DNA of 64,000 bases from an uncultured Sediminibacterium sp. (GTDB lineage: Bacteria; Bacteroidota; Bacteroidia; Chitinophagales; Chitinophagaceae). Below, in pieces: positions 52,501 to 61,387 of this stretch. The notes below the pieces were generated by a model. The model worked only from the letters and a program-made list of their open reading frames with translations. It was not told where the DNA came from and did not search any database. Each line of letters starts with the position of its first letter. Position 1 is the first letter of the stretch. The DNA is taken from positions 62,001 to 126,000 of the forward strand of contig NZ_CAMLMJ010000009.1 of NCBI RefSeq assembly GCF_946481145.1, read 5' to 3'. Position numbers and translations under genes: made by a program.

Positions 52501-54309
52501 TTTGATTTTCTGGCAAAGGGTTCCTATAACCTTAAGGATTCAATTGGAAATCCGCTTAGCAATGATATTACACTGAACGATGCTAAAATTGGTTTCCTGA
52601 ACCAATTCCTGACAGGTATTTTTTCTGACTTGTCGGGTCAGGCCAAAGGAAAACTATCTATAGGTGGTGATCCCGCCAATCTTACGCTTTCAGGTAAGGT
52701 AAAATTATATGATGCAAGACTTAAAGTCGATTACACACAAGTTTATTACAACATTGATTCAGCAGAAATAAAATTTGAAGAAGATGGAATCGACTTCGGT
52801 CAATTTACCATTCGTGACAAATTTAAAAACACCGGCTCGGTAAGTGGAAAACTATACGAGCGTGGATTTAAAAATATGGCTTTTGATTTTGATCTTAAGA
52901 CCAATAAATTATTACTGATTGATACAAAACCAGAAAACAACCAGCAGTTTTATGGCAATGCAATTGGTAAAGTCACCACTTTTACACTGAAGGGACCAGA
53001 ATCAAACGCGAAAATGACATTGGTTGCTGAGTCTACCGACAGCTCTCATATTTATATTCCAAACTCAACCAGCAGAGAAAGTGGCAGTGCAGACTTTATT
53101 GTATTTAAGGAGTATGGTACTGAAATGGCATCAGAAAAAAAGAACAGTGGATTTAACCTGTCTGTTGATCTTCGTTTAACAGCTACCAACAAAACCCAGA
53201 TTGATGTAATATTAGATGACCTTACCGGCGATGTGATTAAAGCGTCTGGCAATGGCACCCTACGCATAACTGCCGGAACATCAGAACCACTGTCGATAAG
53301 GGGAAAGTATAATATCGAAAAAGGAAACTACGATTTCAATTTCCAGTCACTCATAAAAAAACCATTTGAGCTGATGCCTGATGCGGGCAATTTTATTGAA
53401 TGGAATGGAGATCCTTTTAAAGCCGACATTCATATTGATGCACGCTATACCGCAGAACGCATTGCCTTATATGACCTGGTTTCCAATATTAACCTCAGTG
53501 GTGCAGCAAAGGGATATAGAGGGGAAGTATATGTGATTGCTCAGTTAAGGGACAAACTGACCCAACCGAAAATACAGTTTAAACTCGATTTCCCACAGGG
53601 CAGTCCGGTTAAAAGTGATAATGAACTTTCACAGTATATCACCAGACTGGAGAAGGATGAAAATGAAATACTGAAACAGGTATCCTTTTTAATTGTATTC
53701 AACACTTTCGCCCCACCAAGTGTTGGTAATGGTGGCGGCAATGGTGCCAATAATTCATTTACTACTATTGGAGCCAATACCCTTTCTCAAATACTCACCA
53801 AGGAGATCAATAAAATGTTTTCCAATTTCCTGTATAAATTAACTGGCGATAAAAGCCTGCGTTTTGATCTGGGAACTTCCTGGTACAGTAACAATGAACT
53901 AACCAATAGTATTGCAGGGGGGGCTATTAATAGTAATTCCATCGACAGATCTCGGGTAAACTTTAAGTTAGGAAAGAGCTTTTTCCAGGATAAAATGATT
54001 GTAACATTCGGAGGCGACCTTGATTTTAACGTGAGCAATTCTGCAGCTATAAAAAATGGCAACCTTCAATGGTTACCCGATCTGAATATAGAATTCATTC
54101 TTTCCAAAGACAGAAAACTAAGGGCTATATTGTTTAATAAAAACAGTCTGGATATATCTAACTCAAGCAGCGGAATTGGCAGAAGAAATCGATTTGGTGC
54201 CAGTATCTCCTACCGCCGTGACTTCGACAATATTTTCGCAAACAAGCCGGAAAATATTCAGTTTAAGGCACCAACAGATACTACAGGTACAACTGGTGGG
54301 AAAAAATAA
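49519..54309 (+). CDS. TamB-like translocation/assembly module protein
   Basis: A giant (about 1,596 residues) envelope protein. It has one N-terminal membrane helix (LLVILALILLIFIAIQT) and a long beta-taco/AsmA-TamB body of repeated strands, closing with a DUF490/TamB C-terminal part (about 1380-1560, with FKLDFPQGSPVKSDNELSQYITRLEKDENEILKQVSFLIVF and TIGANTLSQILTKEINKMFSNFL). TamB moves lipids or proteins between inner and outer membrane. The frame has no ATG before the first helix. The start at CTG 49519 keeps the basic KKSLKILRR before the helix; TTG 49576 would remove part of it. The promoter ends just ahead. Confidence 0.85.
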   Translation: MKKSLKILRRVLLVILALILLIFIAIQTDYVQNKLVGIATSRLSKSLGTEIKIKYISIGLFNRLNMEGLLVRDRSKDTLLYAGNLKVRITDWFFLKDKAVLRFVGLEDAIIKINRKDSTWNYQYIVDHFSSPSTDEKKGGGLDLDLKKVDLKNIRLVKNDRWAGEKMTVEMQSMVLNASKVDLKKSIFLIDDIKLVQPLFAVQGIAALRPAKIRQQQPPSKDTGLQFNAGNMLVKAKTLQIVDGRLFLDGNEKNPAAYFDGSHIQLSKLNGTLNQVSFVKDTLRADIDLSVKDRSGFQLQKLKTKFRFTPQIMELAALDIRTNKSRIGNYYAMKFTDFNKDFGDYVEKVVMDARFREARISSDDIAFFAPELKTLKRNIDLSGNYKGTVADFSVERLSARLGNKTNITGNFAMKGLPNINTTLINFSNGVVSTNYNDLYSFIPALKDIKDPNLAELGNIIYRGDFKGTINNFVTAGMFSTELGGLKTNISLKLPSKGEPTYTGNLETTRFNIGRFLNTNSLGLVNFKGEIEGSSFAVDKIKTTLKGTIDSLNFNNYTYSNIVTNGTFQKKAFSGELEIDDPNLNFTTSVEIDFSKDVPSFNVVGDLVQSNLKALNFIQDQIELTGLLDANFTGTNIDNFLGTAKFLNAAVKDETTRISFDSLNITSVQEEGIKILRVGSNEFRAEIKGEFSILELPTSIQSFLHHYYPVYVAAPKSIPENQRFDVKVNTNYIEPYLQIFNKRFTGFNDASLYGSIDTKKNDIQLTLNVPFGKIDNYAFNGVQLKGAGNMDTLSLKGDITTITIGDSLSFPGTNLSVTAKDDHSFVSIKTSADNTLNDANLNADVYTLSDGARIQFLPSSFVLNNKKWNLEKEGELVIRKNFVLADNVKFTQGFQEITVETEEEDGGNTNNLIVKLSNVVLGDLTSLVMKNPRLEGITSGEIVMRDFFGQFNADATLSAEQFRFDDDSVGLVKIKADYSKKTGVIRYDIISPNPGFDFLAKGSYNLKDSIGNPLSNDITLNDAKIGFLNQFLTGIFSDLSGQAKGKLSIGGDPANLTLSGKVKLYDARLKVDYTQVYYNIDSAEIKFEEDGIDFGQFTIRDKFKNTGSVSGKLYERGFKNMAFDFDLKTNKLLLIDTKPENNQQFYGNAIGKVTTFTLKGPESNAKMTLVAESTDSSHIYIPNSTSRESGSADFIVFKEYGTEMASEKKNSGFNLSVDLRLTATNKTQIDVILDDLTGDVIKASGNGTLRITAGTSEPLSIRGKYNIEKGNYDFNFQSLIKKPFELMPDAGNFIEWNGDPFKADIHIDARYTAERIALYDLVSNINLSGAAKGYRGEVYVIAQLRDKLTQPKIQFKLDFPQGSPVKSDNELSQYITRLEKDENEILKQVSFLIVFNTFAPPSVGNGGGNGANNSFTTIGANTLSQILTKEINKMFSNFLYKLTGDKSLRFDLGTSWYSNNELTNSIAGGAINSNSIDRSRVNFKLGKSFFQDKMIVTFGGDLDFNVSNSAAIKNGNLQWLPDLNIEFILSKDRKLRAILFNKNSLDISNSSSGIGRRNRFGASISYRRDFDNIFANKPENIQFKAPTDTTGTTGGKK

Positions 54310-55848
54310 TCAGGGCAATATTTCGGGAATAGTAGCTATTGCATCTTTCAACCGATATACATAGAAATAGCGCACTATTTTTCCTGCTCGCATTTGATTA
54401 ATTATAATCGGATCTTCAACTGAGGTAAAGTATTTGTACAAATTGGTCTTTACATCATAGGGCAGATTAGAAGCAGCAATAAAATAAGCATCTGCTCCTT
54501 TTTGCAATCCTCCCCTTGCTTTATTCAGCCATGCGAATTTATGCAAGTCCTGTAATTCACCCACTCCAATTAATTTCATGCCGGTTTTTCTTGCTGTATA
54601 AAACTCCAGGTGACCACCAGGAAACCATTTGTTTGTTATTAATACAGCATCTTTTGGCATGGTGCCGGCATTAATATCTGCCTGATAAATTTTATTGAAT
54701 TGTTCACTCATGGTTTCCCAGCCCGACAAGTCAAGTGTTGGACAATATTCACCATAGTTCTCTTTTTGCTGGCTACCAAAATTTACTGGTGAATAACGAA
54801 CCAAAATTACCCCGGCTGTAAGCACAACAACAACCAATATAAAGGAAGCCTGTATCCATATCGGATAAATCCGGTTACTGCTTTTCTGTAAAAACAGTGC
54901 CGCGATTAAATAGAGTGGTATGTATGCTGGTCCTGCCCAATGTGGTAAAGTTGGATTGAATAAGGATACGCCCCAGAAGATTAATATCATCGGAACACTC
55001 ATCCATAAGAGCCAGGAGGTTACGCGCTTTCTACCAAACCGGATCCGGTTAGTAGCGATTGCGAATAAAGAAAGCAGCATGAGGATATAGACAAACGGAT
55101 GTTGGTACAATGCTTCGCCAACAACTTCTCTTCCCAACATATCCCATTGTAAACTAGTATTGGTTACCCTTGCAGAATGAAACCGATAGGTAATAAAATC
55201 ATACTCAAAGTTCCAATAAACAATAGGTACGATACAGAGAAGTGTAATCAGCACACCTGCATAAAGTCGCCAATTGGTTAACCATTGTATACGCGTAAAT
55301 AAAAGAAATGCTCCAAAGCCTGCCCATAAGTATAATCCATGCACTTTACTAAGTGTAGCAAGTCCAATGGTTAAACCCAATAATAACCATACACCGAGAT
55401 TTTCTTCTTCTCTTTTTAAGATGAGGTAAGCCATCAGGTATAAGGATGCTACCCAAAAGAGCATTTGTGGAGAGTCAGGTAAAATAAATAAACCAGCTAT
55501 AAAACCTGTGTAAACAGACAAGGTATAAATAAGTGCTGCAAGCCACCCTACTCTTTCACTATCGATCAGTTTACCTAATTTAAAAATGATCCATGTTGCA
55601 ATAGCTGAACAAAGTATAGCTCCTAATCGTATTGTTACTTCATTTACCCACCACAAGTTCAAAGTAGTAAGTCGTATCAACCAACCAACCATTGGAGGAT
55701 GATCAAAATGATTAAGGTCTGGCTGCAGGGCATAGGTCCAGTAGTACACTTCATCATTGCCCAATTCAAGGAACCCTGCGATGATGAGTTTTACAATAGC
55801 GCTGATAATAATCAGCCAAAAAACTTTTCTGCTATATTGTTGATACAT
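54310..55848 (-). CDS. ArnT/PMT-type membrane glycosyltransferase (GT39-like)
   Basis: A 512-residue polytopic protein with about 11-12 helices. The N-terminal loop carries LGNDEVYYWTYALQPDLNHFDHPPMVGWLIRL, the DExY plus catalytic-Asp motif of dolichyl/undecaprenyl-phosphate sugar transferases. A soluble C-terminal domain (about 360-512) follows. Such enzymes add a sugar from a polyprenyl phosphate to lipid A, protein or glycan outside the membrane. The acceptor is unknown. It is convergent with the tamB-like gene with no gap between stops, and lies 35 bp after aroQ on the same strand. Confidence 0.88.
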   Translation of the reverse strand: MYQQYSRKVFWLIIISAIVKLIIAGFLELGNDEVYYWTYALQPDLNHFDHPPMVGWLIRLTTLNLWWVNEVTIRLGAILCSAIATWIIFKLGKLIDSERVGWLAALIYTLSVYTGFIAGLFILPDSPQMLFWVASLYLMAYLILKREEENLGVWLLLGLTIGLATLSKVHGLYLWAGFGAFLLFTRIQWLTNWRLYAGVLITLLCIVPIVYWNFEYDFITYRFHSARVTNTSLQWDMLGREVVGEALYQHPFVYILMLLSLFAIATNRIRFGRKRVTSWLLWMSVPMILIFWGVSLFNPTLPHWAGPAYIPLYLIAALFLQKSSNRIYPIWIQASFILVVVVLTAGVILVRYSPVNFGSQQKENYGEYCPTLDLSGWETMSEQFNKIYQADINAGTMPKDAVLITNKWFPGGHLEFYTARKTGMKLIGVGELQDLHKFAWLNKARGGLQKGADAYFIAASNLPYDVKTNLYKYFTSVEDPIIINQMRAGKIVRYFYVYRLKDAIATIPEILP

Positions 55849-55883
55849 GATGTTGCTGAAAATGCAAAGACCGTACCAATAGA

Positions 55884-56306
55884 TTAGTGCCTTTCAATCA
55901 GCCAACGTATGGCTAATTCATATCCTTTAAGTCCTAATCCAAAAATACTCCCTGCCGACTTTCCTGAAACGTGCGACAATTTTCTGAATTCTTCTCTTGC
56001 ATGTACATTACTGATGTGAACTTCCACAACGGGTGTTTTTACCGCAGCTATGGCATCTCCCAATGCCACTGAGGTATGGGTATATCCAGCGGGATTCAAT
56101 ACTATACCATCATAACTGAATCCTACTTTTTGTATAGCGTCGATGAGCTCTCCTTCAATATTGCTTTGAAAATAGGTCAATTCAATTTGCGGAAACAGTT
56201 TTTGTAAGGATGAAAAATATTCATCGAATGGCATGTTACCATAAATATCTGTCTCCCTTTTGCCCAGTAAGTTGAGGTTTGGACCGTTTATGATGGCGAT
56301 CTTCAT
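55884..56306 (-). CDS. aroQ: Type II 3-dehydroquinate dehydratase
   Basis: A 140-residue type II dehydroquinase, the third step of the shikimate pathway. The family blocks are complete: IINGPNLNLLGKRETDIYG with the catalytic-loop Arg and Tyr, FQSNIEGELIDAIQ, VLNPAGYTHTSVAL, VEVHISNVHAREEFRKLSHVS with catalytic His, and a final GLGLKGYELAIRWL. Normal length. It stands between the glycosyltransferase and carA, separated from carA by that gene's terminator. Confidence 0.96.
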   Translation of the reverse strand: MKIAIINGPNLNLLGKRETDIYGNMPFDEYFSSLQKLFPQIELTYFQSNIEGELIDAIQKVGFSYDGIVLNPAGYTHTSVALGDAIAAVKTPVVEVHISNVHAREEFRKLSHVSGKSAGSIFGLGLKGYELAIRWLIERH

Positions 56307-56320
56307 AGTCCGAAGTTAGG

Positions 56321-56358
56321 AAAAAAAATGGCCACGGATCATTTGTAGTCCGTGGCCA
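56321..56358 (-). terminator. Intrinsic terminator of carA
   Basis: TGGCCACGGA (56329-56338) pairs with TCCGTGGCCA (56349-56358). An 8-base A-run 56321-56328 gives the minus-strand T-run. Confidence 0.93.
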
Positions 56359-56378
56359 GCATGTTGAAACGAATTATA

Positions 56379-57485
56379 TTAATTCATTCGGTCTTTGATC
56401 ATGGTAAGAAAATCATCGAAGAGATACCTGCTATCGTGTGGACCAGGTGTGCTTTCGGGATGGTATTGTACGCTAAAAGCGGGTTTATCTTTTATCCTGA
56501 TGCCTTCAATTGACTGATCGTTCAGGTTGATATGTGTAATTTCTACATTAGGGTGATTTCTTACTGCTTCAGGATCTACACCAAATCCATGGTTCTGGGT
56601 AGTTATCTCACACTGACCTGTAATGATATTTTTTACAGGGTGATTGAGTCCACGGTGTCCATGGTGCATTTTAAAAGTTGGTATTCCATTAGCCAATGCC
56701 AGCAGCTGGTGTCCAAGACAGATCCCAAAAACAGGTTTGTTTTCTGTCAGCAGGTCTTTTACAGTAGTAACTGCATAATCCATTGCAGCAGGGTCACCAG
56801 GACCATTGGAAATAAAATATCCGTTCGGGTTAAACTCTTTCAGTCTGCTTAAAGGAGTTTTGGCAGGATGTACCCTGATATGCGCGCCTCTGTCTACCAG
56901 GCACTGAAGGATATGTTTCTTTACACCGAAATCGAGCACAGCTACTTTTATAGGAGCGTTTACATCACCCATTTCATATTCTTCAGTAGTGCTAACGGTG
57001 CTTGCAAGTTCAAGACCATCCATATCAGGCACGCCAGACAGTTGTTGTTTTAATTGTTCAACATCCAATATCTCTGAAGAGATGATACAGTTCATAGCTC
57101 CTTTGGTTCTGATATGAGCTACTAAAGCCCTTGTATCTACATTATCGATGGCTACGATATTGTTTTCCTGCAGGTAGGCATTAAGATTGTTATTTGCCTG
57201 GATGCGACTGTATTGTTCTTCCAGATTTCGGGCAATAAGACCATGAATTTTTACGCTGCTGCTTTCTACATCAGATTCCTTCACGCCATAATTCCCGATA
57301 TGAACATTGTTCATGATCAGTACCTGTCCGGTATAACTTGGGTCGGTAAATACTTCCTGGTACCCGGTCATACCGGTATTAAAACAAATTTCACCCGTAG
57401 TAGTACCAGTTTTTCCAAAAGCGTGTCCATAGAAGACATTACCATCAGCCAGTACAAGGATAGCGGGTTGTTTTGATTGGGGCAT
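56379..57485 (-). CDS. carA: Carbamoyl-phosphate synthase small subunit (CarA)
   Basis: A 368-residue glutaminase subunit that feeds ammonia to CarB for arginine and pyrimidine synthesis. The N-terminal half has GEICFNTGMTGYQEVFTDPSYTGQVL. The class I amidotransferase has the nucleophile Cys in FGICLGHQLLALA (about 258) and the His/Glu pair in SVQYHPESTPGPHDS. Normal length. carB is not in the window. It is followed by a perfect 10-bp hairpin terminator and lies downstream of the ribosomal alpha operon, separated by that operon's terminator. Confidence 0.96.
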   Translation of the reverse strand: MPQSKQPAILVLADGNVFYGHAFGKTGTTTGEICFNTGMTGYQEVFTDPSYTGQVLIMNNVHIGNYGVKESDVESSSVKIHGLIARNLEEQYSRIQANNNLNAYLQENNIVAIDNVDTRALVAHIRTKGAMNCIISSEILDVEQLKQQLSGVPDMDGLELASTVSTTEEYEMGDVNAPIKVAVLDFGVKKHILQCLVDRGAHIRVHPAKTPLSRLKEFNPNGYFISNGPGDPAAMDYAVTTVKDLLTENKPVFGICLGHQLLALANGIPTFKMHHGHRGLNHPVKNIITGQCEITTQNHGFGVDPEAVRNHPNVEITHINLNDQSIEGIRIKDKPAFSVQYHPESTPGPHDSRYLFDDFLTMIKDRMN

Positions 57486-57576
57486 AATTGTTTACGGTTT
57501 TACGGTGCAAAAAAAAGAATTGTTGGTTAATCTTGGCAAATAAGTTTCACACAATTGGTTTTTATGGCCTGCACAT

Positions 57577-57608
57577 AAAAAAAGCAAGACAAATAAGTCT
57601 TGCTTTTT
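57577..57608 (-). terminator. Intrinsic terminator of the alpha ribosomal operon
   Basis: AAAAAGCAAGAC (57579-57590) pairs with GTCTTGCTTTTT (57597-57608); the flanking A-run gives a minus-strand T-run after rplQ. Confidence 0.9.
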
Positions 57609-57630
57609 ATGTAGAAATTGTTCTTTCAAT

Positions 57631-58176
57631 TTATTCAGCTGCTTTATCAGTTGAAGGAGTCTCGGTAGCTGTAGCTTCAGCGGCAACAGTTTCAGTTGCT
57701 GGAGCTTCGGCGGAAGCAGTTTCTGCTTTTTTAGTAGTGGCACGGCTACGACGAGTTTTCTTAGCAGGTTCAGCAGCTTGTGCAGCGCTTTTACCATAAA
57801 TTTCGTTGAAGTCTACCAGTTCGATCATCGCTTTTTCCGCATTATCGCCTGGACGAATACCAAGTTTCAGGATACGGGTATAACCACCTGGGCGGCTTGC
57901 TACTTTAGGACCAACAACGGTGAAAAGTTCTTTCACAGCGGTTTTGTCTTGCAGGTAGCTGAATACCACTCTATGCTGGTGCATGATGGTTTCTTTGCTA
58001 TCAGATTTCTTTGTTTTGGTGATCAGTGGTTCAACGTAAGTTCTCAGTGCTTTAGCTTTAGCCAAAGTTGTAACGATACGTTTGTGTGTGATCAGTTGAC
58101 TAGCCAAATTGGCCAGTAATGCTTCCCTGTGTGCTTTCTTACGACCCAGGTTGTTGATTTTGTCTCCGTGACGCAT
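57631..58176 (-). CDS. rplQ: 50S ribosomal protein L17 with extended tail
   Basis: A 181-residue L17. The core (about 1-120) is standard: [45 protein letters not shown] and the [26 protein letters not shown] block. The final 45 residues ([24 protein letters not shown] and on) are an Ala/Glu/Thr-rich disordered extension absent from E. coli L17 but found in many Bacteroidota. It is the last gene of the alpha operon, with the operon terminator 23 bp downstream. Confidence 0.97.
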   Translation of the reverse strand: MRHGDKINNLGRKKAHREALLANLASQLITHKRIVTTLAKAKALRTYVEPLITKTKKSDSKETIMHQHRVVFSYLQDKTAVKELFTVVGPKVASRPGGYTRILKLGIRPGDNAEKAMIELVDFNEIYGKSAAQAAEPAKKTRRSRATTKKAETASAEAPATETVAAEATATETPSTDKAAE

Positions 58177-58230
58177 GACTTGTTGTTTTTATACCCTACA
58201 CCGTGTCAGGAATTGCAGAGCGTTTAAGAA

Positions 58231-58297
58231 TAGCTTCTAGCCTTTAGCTTCTAGCTTCTAGCAATTTTCTAGAAGCTAGAAGCTGGCAGCTAGCAGC
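58231..58297. repeat. Heptamer hairpin TAGCTTC / TAGAAGC between rplQ and rpoA
   Basis: The left arm has TAGCTTC, TAGCCTT, TAGCTTC, TAGCTTC and TAGCAAT (58231-58265). The right arm has TAGAAGC, TAGAAGC, TGGCAGC and TAGCAGC (58270-58297), then directly the rpoA stop (58298-58300). Sixteen consecutive bases pair, then 9 of the next 10 after a mismatched 4-base bulge. It lies inside the operon. Confidence 0.95.
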
Positions 58298-59299
58298 TTA
58301 ATTATCTAAGTTATCTAATCCAAGCTTGTTCAGATCCATACCGAAGCTCAGACCGCGTTCAGTTAATACCTGCTCAATTTCAGAGAGGGATTTCTGACCG
58401 AAGTTTCTGAATTTCATCAGGTCTTCCTGCTCGTATTGTACGAGTTCACTCAGACTGTTGATTTTTGCTGCTTTCAGACAGTTGAAAGCACGTACTGAAA
58501 GATCTAAATCTTCAAGTGGTGTTTTCAATACTTTACGCAGTTGCAATACATGCTCATCAACTACATCTTCTTTCTTATCTTCTTTGTTATCGAAAGTGAT
58601 GTTTTCGTCGGTGATGATCATCAGGTGCTGGATCAGGATTCTTGAAGCCTGTTTAACAGCATCTTCAGGATGGATGGTTCCGTCAGTTGCTACATCGAGG
58701 ATCAGTTTTTCATAATCCGTACGTTGTTCCACACGATAGTTTTCAATAGCGTATTTAACGTTCTTGATTGGAGTGTGGATAGAATCGATGGCAATATATC
58801 CGAATGGAGCATCTTTAATTTTGTTTTCTTCAGCAGGGATATAACCACGACCACGTGAAATGGTAAGTTCGATATCCATTTTTGCAGAAGAATCCAGGGT
58901 ACAGATCACCAGTTCAGGGTTCATAACCTGAAAATGCTGGGATACCTCACCTAACATACCTGCAGTGAATTCAGTGCGGTTTTTGATAGAAAGGCTGATC
59001 TTTTCAGTGGCTACATCATGCTCCACATGCTTTTTAAAACGTACCTGCTTCAGGTTCAGGATGATTTCGGTTACATCTTCTGTAATACCTTTCATGGTAG
59101 CAAATTCGTGGTCTACACCTTCGATTTTGATACCTACGATAGCATATCCTTCCAAAGAACTCAGTAATACCCTGCGTAAGGCGTTACCTATGGTAAGACC
59201 ATAACCTGGTTCTAATGGACGAAACTCAAATTGACCTTCAAAATCAGTTGCTTTTTGTAAAACGATTTTGTCGGGTTTCTGGAAGCTTAATATGGCCAT
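58298..59299 (-). CDS. rpoA: RNA polymerase alpha subunit
   Basis: A 333-residue RpoA. The N-terminal dimerisation domain shows FEFRPLEPGYGLTIGNALRRVLLSSLEGYAI and the alpha-CTD has LEDLDLSVRAFNCLKAAKINSLSELVQYEQEDLMKFRNFGQKSLSEIEQVL, which binds UP elements and activators. Normal length and order. In most Bacteroidota rpoA lies between rpsD and rplQ, as here. A 120-bp gap with a heptamer hairpin separates it from rpsD. Confidence 0.98.
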   Translation of the reverse strand: MAILSFQKPDKIVLQKATDFEGQFEFRPLEPGYGLTIGNALRRVLLSSLEGYAIVGIKIEGVDHEFATMKGITEDVTEIILNLKQVRFKKHVEHDVATEKISLSIKNRTEFTAGMLGEVSQHFQVMNPELVICTLDSSAKMDIELTISRGRGYIPAEENKIKDAPFGYIAIDSIHTPIKNVKYAIENYRVEQRTDYEKLILDVATDGTIHPEDAVKQASRILIQHLMIITDENITFDNKEDKKEDVVDEHVLQLRKVLKTPLEDLDLSVRAFNCLKAAKINSLSELVQYEQEDLMKFRNFGQKSLSEIEQVLTERGLSFGMDLNKLGLDNLDN

Positions 59300-59365
59300 A
59301 TTAAAACTTTATTTTTTACTTGATTGTGGCGGAACCCATTATTGGTTTCCGGATGATATGAGAGA

Positions 59366-59426
59366 GTAGTGAGTAGTCAGCAGTGAATATTTTACTCATT
59401 ACTGACTACTAACTATTCACTATTTA
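59366..59426. repeat. Heptamer hairpin GTAGTGA / TTACTCA between rpoA and rpsD
   Basis: The left arm has GTAGTGA, GTAGTCA and GCAGTGA (59366-59386). The right arm has TTACTCA, TTACTGA, CTACTAA, CTATTCA and CTATTTA (59392-59426). The last word begins with the rpsD stop (CTA at 59420-59422 on the plus strand). Confidence 0.9.
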
Positions 59427-60025
59427 GAATACAATTCGACGATCAGTTGTTCCTTGATGTTCTCAGGAACATTCTCGCGCTCAGGATAGGTAATGAAAGT
59501 ACCTTTCTTCTCAGCTTCATTCCAATCAACCCAGCTAAACTTAGGATTTTTACCACGGGTTTTGCTTACGATAGAAGAATTATCCGCGCTCTTTGGCTTA
59601 TAAGCGATGATGTCGCCTGGCTTACACTGGTAAGAAGGTACATTCATGATTTCGCCATTAACGGTGATGTGCTTATGGTTAACCAACTGACGAGCTTCAG
59701 GGCGGCTTGCTGTTAATCCCATACGGAATACAGTGTTATCCAAACGAGCTTCCAGTAATTTGATCAGGTTTTCACCAGTAACACCTTTCAGACGAGATGC
59801 TTCTTCGAAAGTTTTACGGAACTGACGCTCTAATACACCGTAAGTGTATTTAGCCTTTTGTTTCTCTCTAAGCTGTAATGCGTATTCACCAAGGCTTTTA
59901 CGCTTACGGGCAGCACCATGCTGACCTGGAGGGTTGCTGTTCTTACCTAACCACTTCCCGTTACCCAGGATTGGTTCACCGAAGATTCTGGAAATTTTGG
60001 TCTTAGGACCAGTGTAACGTGCCAT
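59420..60025 (-). CDS. rpsD: 30S ribosomal protein S4
   Basis: A 201-residue S4 that nucleates the 30S body. It shows MARYTGPKTKISRIFGEPI, the S4 RNA-binding fold around LDNTVFRMGLTASRPEARQLVNHKHITVNGEIMNVPSY, and lacks the N-terminal zinc cysteines, so it is the zinc-independent form. S4 also represses its own operon in many bacteria. Normal length. Confidence 0.98.
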   Translation of the reverse strand: MARYTGPKTKISRIFGEPILGNGKWLGKNSNPPGQHGAARKRKSLGEYALQLREKQKAKYTYGVLERQFRKTFEEASRLKGVTGENLIKLLEARLDNTVFRMGLTASRPEARQLVNHKHITVNGEIMNVPSYQCKPGDIIAYKPKSADNSSIVSKTRGKNPKFSWVDWNEAEKKGTFITYPERENVPENIKEQLIVELYSK

Positions 60026-60106
60026 TTTTGTTGTTTTGCGATTTTTTAATGACGATCCGGTATCTTAAAAATCTAAAATTGATAACGAACCCTGTTAATA
60101 TTTGAT

Positions 60107-60173
60107 GATGTCAGATGGCAGATGTCAGATTTTATTATATCTGAGATCTGCCATCTGACATCTAATATCATTA
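60107..60173. repeat. Heptamer hairpin GATGTCA / ATCTGAC between rpsD and rpsK
   Basis: The left arm has GATGTCA, GATGGCA and GATGTCA (60107-60127). The right arm has ATCTGAG, ATCTGCC, ATCTGAC, ATCTAAT and ATCATTA (60139-60173), ending with the rpsK stop (TTA, 60171-60173). In the 24-bp stem 60107-60130 / 60139-60162, 23 of 24 positions pair. Confidence 0.95.
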
Positions 60174-60581
60174 TACTCTTCTCTGCTTAGGAGGTCTGCA
60201 ACCATTGTGTGGCAATGGGGTTACGTCTTTGATAGATACAACCTCAATACCTGATTGAGAAATAGAGCGGATAGCTCCTTCACGACCAGCACCTGGACCT
60301 TTTACAAATACTTCTACACGCTTCAGACCAGCTTCCAATGCAACTTTTGCAGCATCAGCAGCAGCCATTTGAGCTGCATATGGAGTGTTCTTTTTAGAAC
60401 CTTTGAAACCCATTTTACCAGCACTGCTCCAACTGATAACCTGACCGGTTTTGTTGGTAAAGCTGATGATAATGTTGTTGAAAGTAGCAGAAATACGTAC
60501 TTCACCAGCCGCATCTACTTTTACTACTCTTTTCTTGGCAGCAGCTTTTGCACTGTTCTGCGCTTTTTGTGGTTTTGCCAT
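60171..60581 (-). CDS. rpsK: 30S ribosomal protein S11
   Basis: A 136-residue S11 of the platform. Conserved blocks are [58 protein letters not shown] and [18 protein letters not shown]. The basic, Ala-rich first 22 residues are the usual species-variable extension. Normal order in the operon. Confidence 0.98.
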   Translation of the reverse strand: MAKPQKAQNSAKAAAKKRVVKVDAAGEVRISATFNNIIISFTNKTGQVISWSSAGKMGFKGSKKNTPYAAQMAAADAAKVALEAGLKRVEVFVKGPGAGREGAIRSISQSGIEVVSIKDVTPLPHNGCRPPKQRRV

Positions 60582-60759
60582 TTTCGTTTTTTGAGGTAGT
60601 CACCCCGAAATTATCGGGGTCCGTTTAACAATGAAAAATTCCGCACCGGGCGGAAACCGCTACACTCTCCTTTCCACCTGAGGCGGACTATCCAAGCTGT
60701 AGAGGATTTTTATAACAGCATGATGCTGAAATGAATTCATTCCAGCATCATGGTATCAT
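60582..60759. repeat. Hairpin-rich spacer between rpsK and rpsM
   Basis: A 178-bp gap without a gene. Seen are ACCCCGA/TCGGGGT (60602-60620), TTCCGC/GCGGAA near 60638-60656 and a near-perfect 34-base palindrome at 60719-60752 with arms CATGATGCTG and CAGCATCATG. Unlike the other gaps of this operon it is not a heptamer array. Confidence 0.65.
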
Positions 60760-61140
60760 TTATTTCTTAGGAGCTTTCTTCTTACCGGCAACTGTTTTAC
60801 GCTTACCTTTTCTGGTACGGCTATTCGTTTTGGTACGCTGACCACGAACAGGCAAACCTTTACGGTGACGTAAACCACGGTAACAGGCGATATCCAGCAA
60901 ACGCTTGATATTCATCGACACTTCACTACGCAATGCACCTTCTACCTTAAACTCATTGTTAATGATGTTACGGATAGCAGTCTGCTCATCATCATTCCAC
61001 TCATGTACTTTCTTGTCAAAGTCAATACCAGCTTGTGTTAAGATATACTGAGCGGTTGCACGACCAATACCAAATATATAGGTCAGACCAATTTCGCCTC
61101 TTTTGTTCTTTGGTAAATCAATACCGGCAATACGAGCCAT
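60760..61140 (-). CDS. rpsM: 30S ribosomal protein S13
   Basis: A 126-residue S13 that contacts the 50S subunit and the P-site tRNA. It shows [34 protein letters not shown], the helix-hairpin part and the basic tail [18 protein letters not shown]. Normal length and place. Confidence 0.98.
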   Translation of the reverse strand: MARIAGIDLPKNKRGEIGLTYIFGIGRATAQYILTQAGIDFDKKVHEWNDDEQTAIRNIINNEFKVEGALRSEVSMNIKRLLDIACYRGLRHRKGLPVRGQRTKTNSRTRKGKRKTVAGKKKAPKK

Positions 61141-61204
61141 ATTCTGATTTTAATTTTAAACTTTAATACTGGTACTATTAACCCTCTGTTAATAGCACTA
61201 AAAA

Positions 61205-61321
61205 TTATCCCTGACGTTGCTTATAACGGGGATTCTTTTTGTTAATCACGTACAACTTGCCCTTTCTCTTCACGATCTTGCAATCTGCACTACGCTTTTT
61301 GATAGAAGCTCTGACTTTCAT
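61205..61321 (-). CDS. rpmJ: 50S ribosomal protein L36 (zinc-free form)
   Basis: A 38-residue protein from ATG 61321 to TAA 61205: [20 protein letters not shown] then [18 protein letters not shown]. It is L36 by its start and by the NPRYKQRQG ending. Only one cysteine remains, so it lacks the CxxC-C-H zinc site and is the C-minus form. It lies between infA and rpsM as in most bacteria. It is short enough for gene finders to miss. Confidence 0.97.
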   Translation of the reverse strand: MKVRASIKKRSADCKIVKRKGKLYVINKKNPRYKQRQG

Positions 61322-61387
61322 TGCTTTATTATTTATCGCTTTACTGCTTCCGGCTTCCAGCTTAAGCCTTCAGCGTTCTGCAAATGT

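Noticed and set aside
57488..57799. Frames on both strands over the end of rplQ
   Set aside because: They are shadows of the Ala/Glu-rich L17 tail in other frames.
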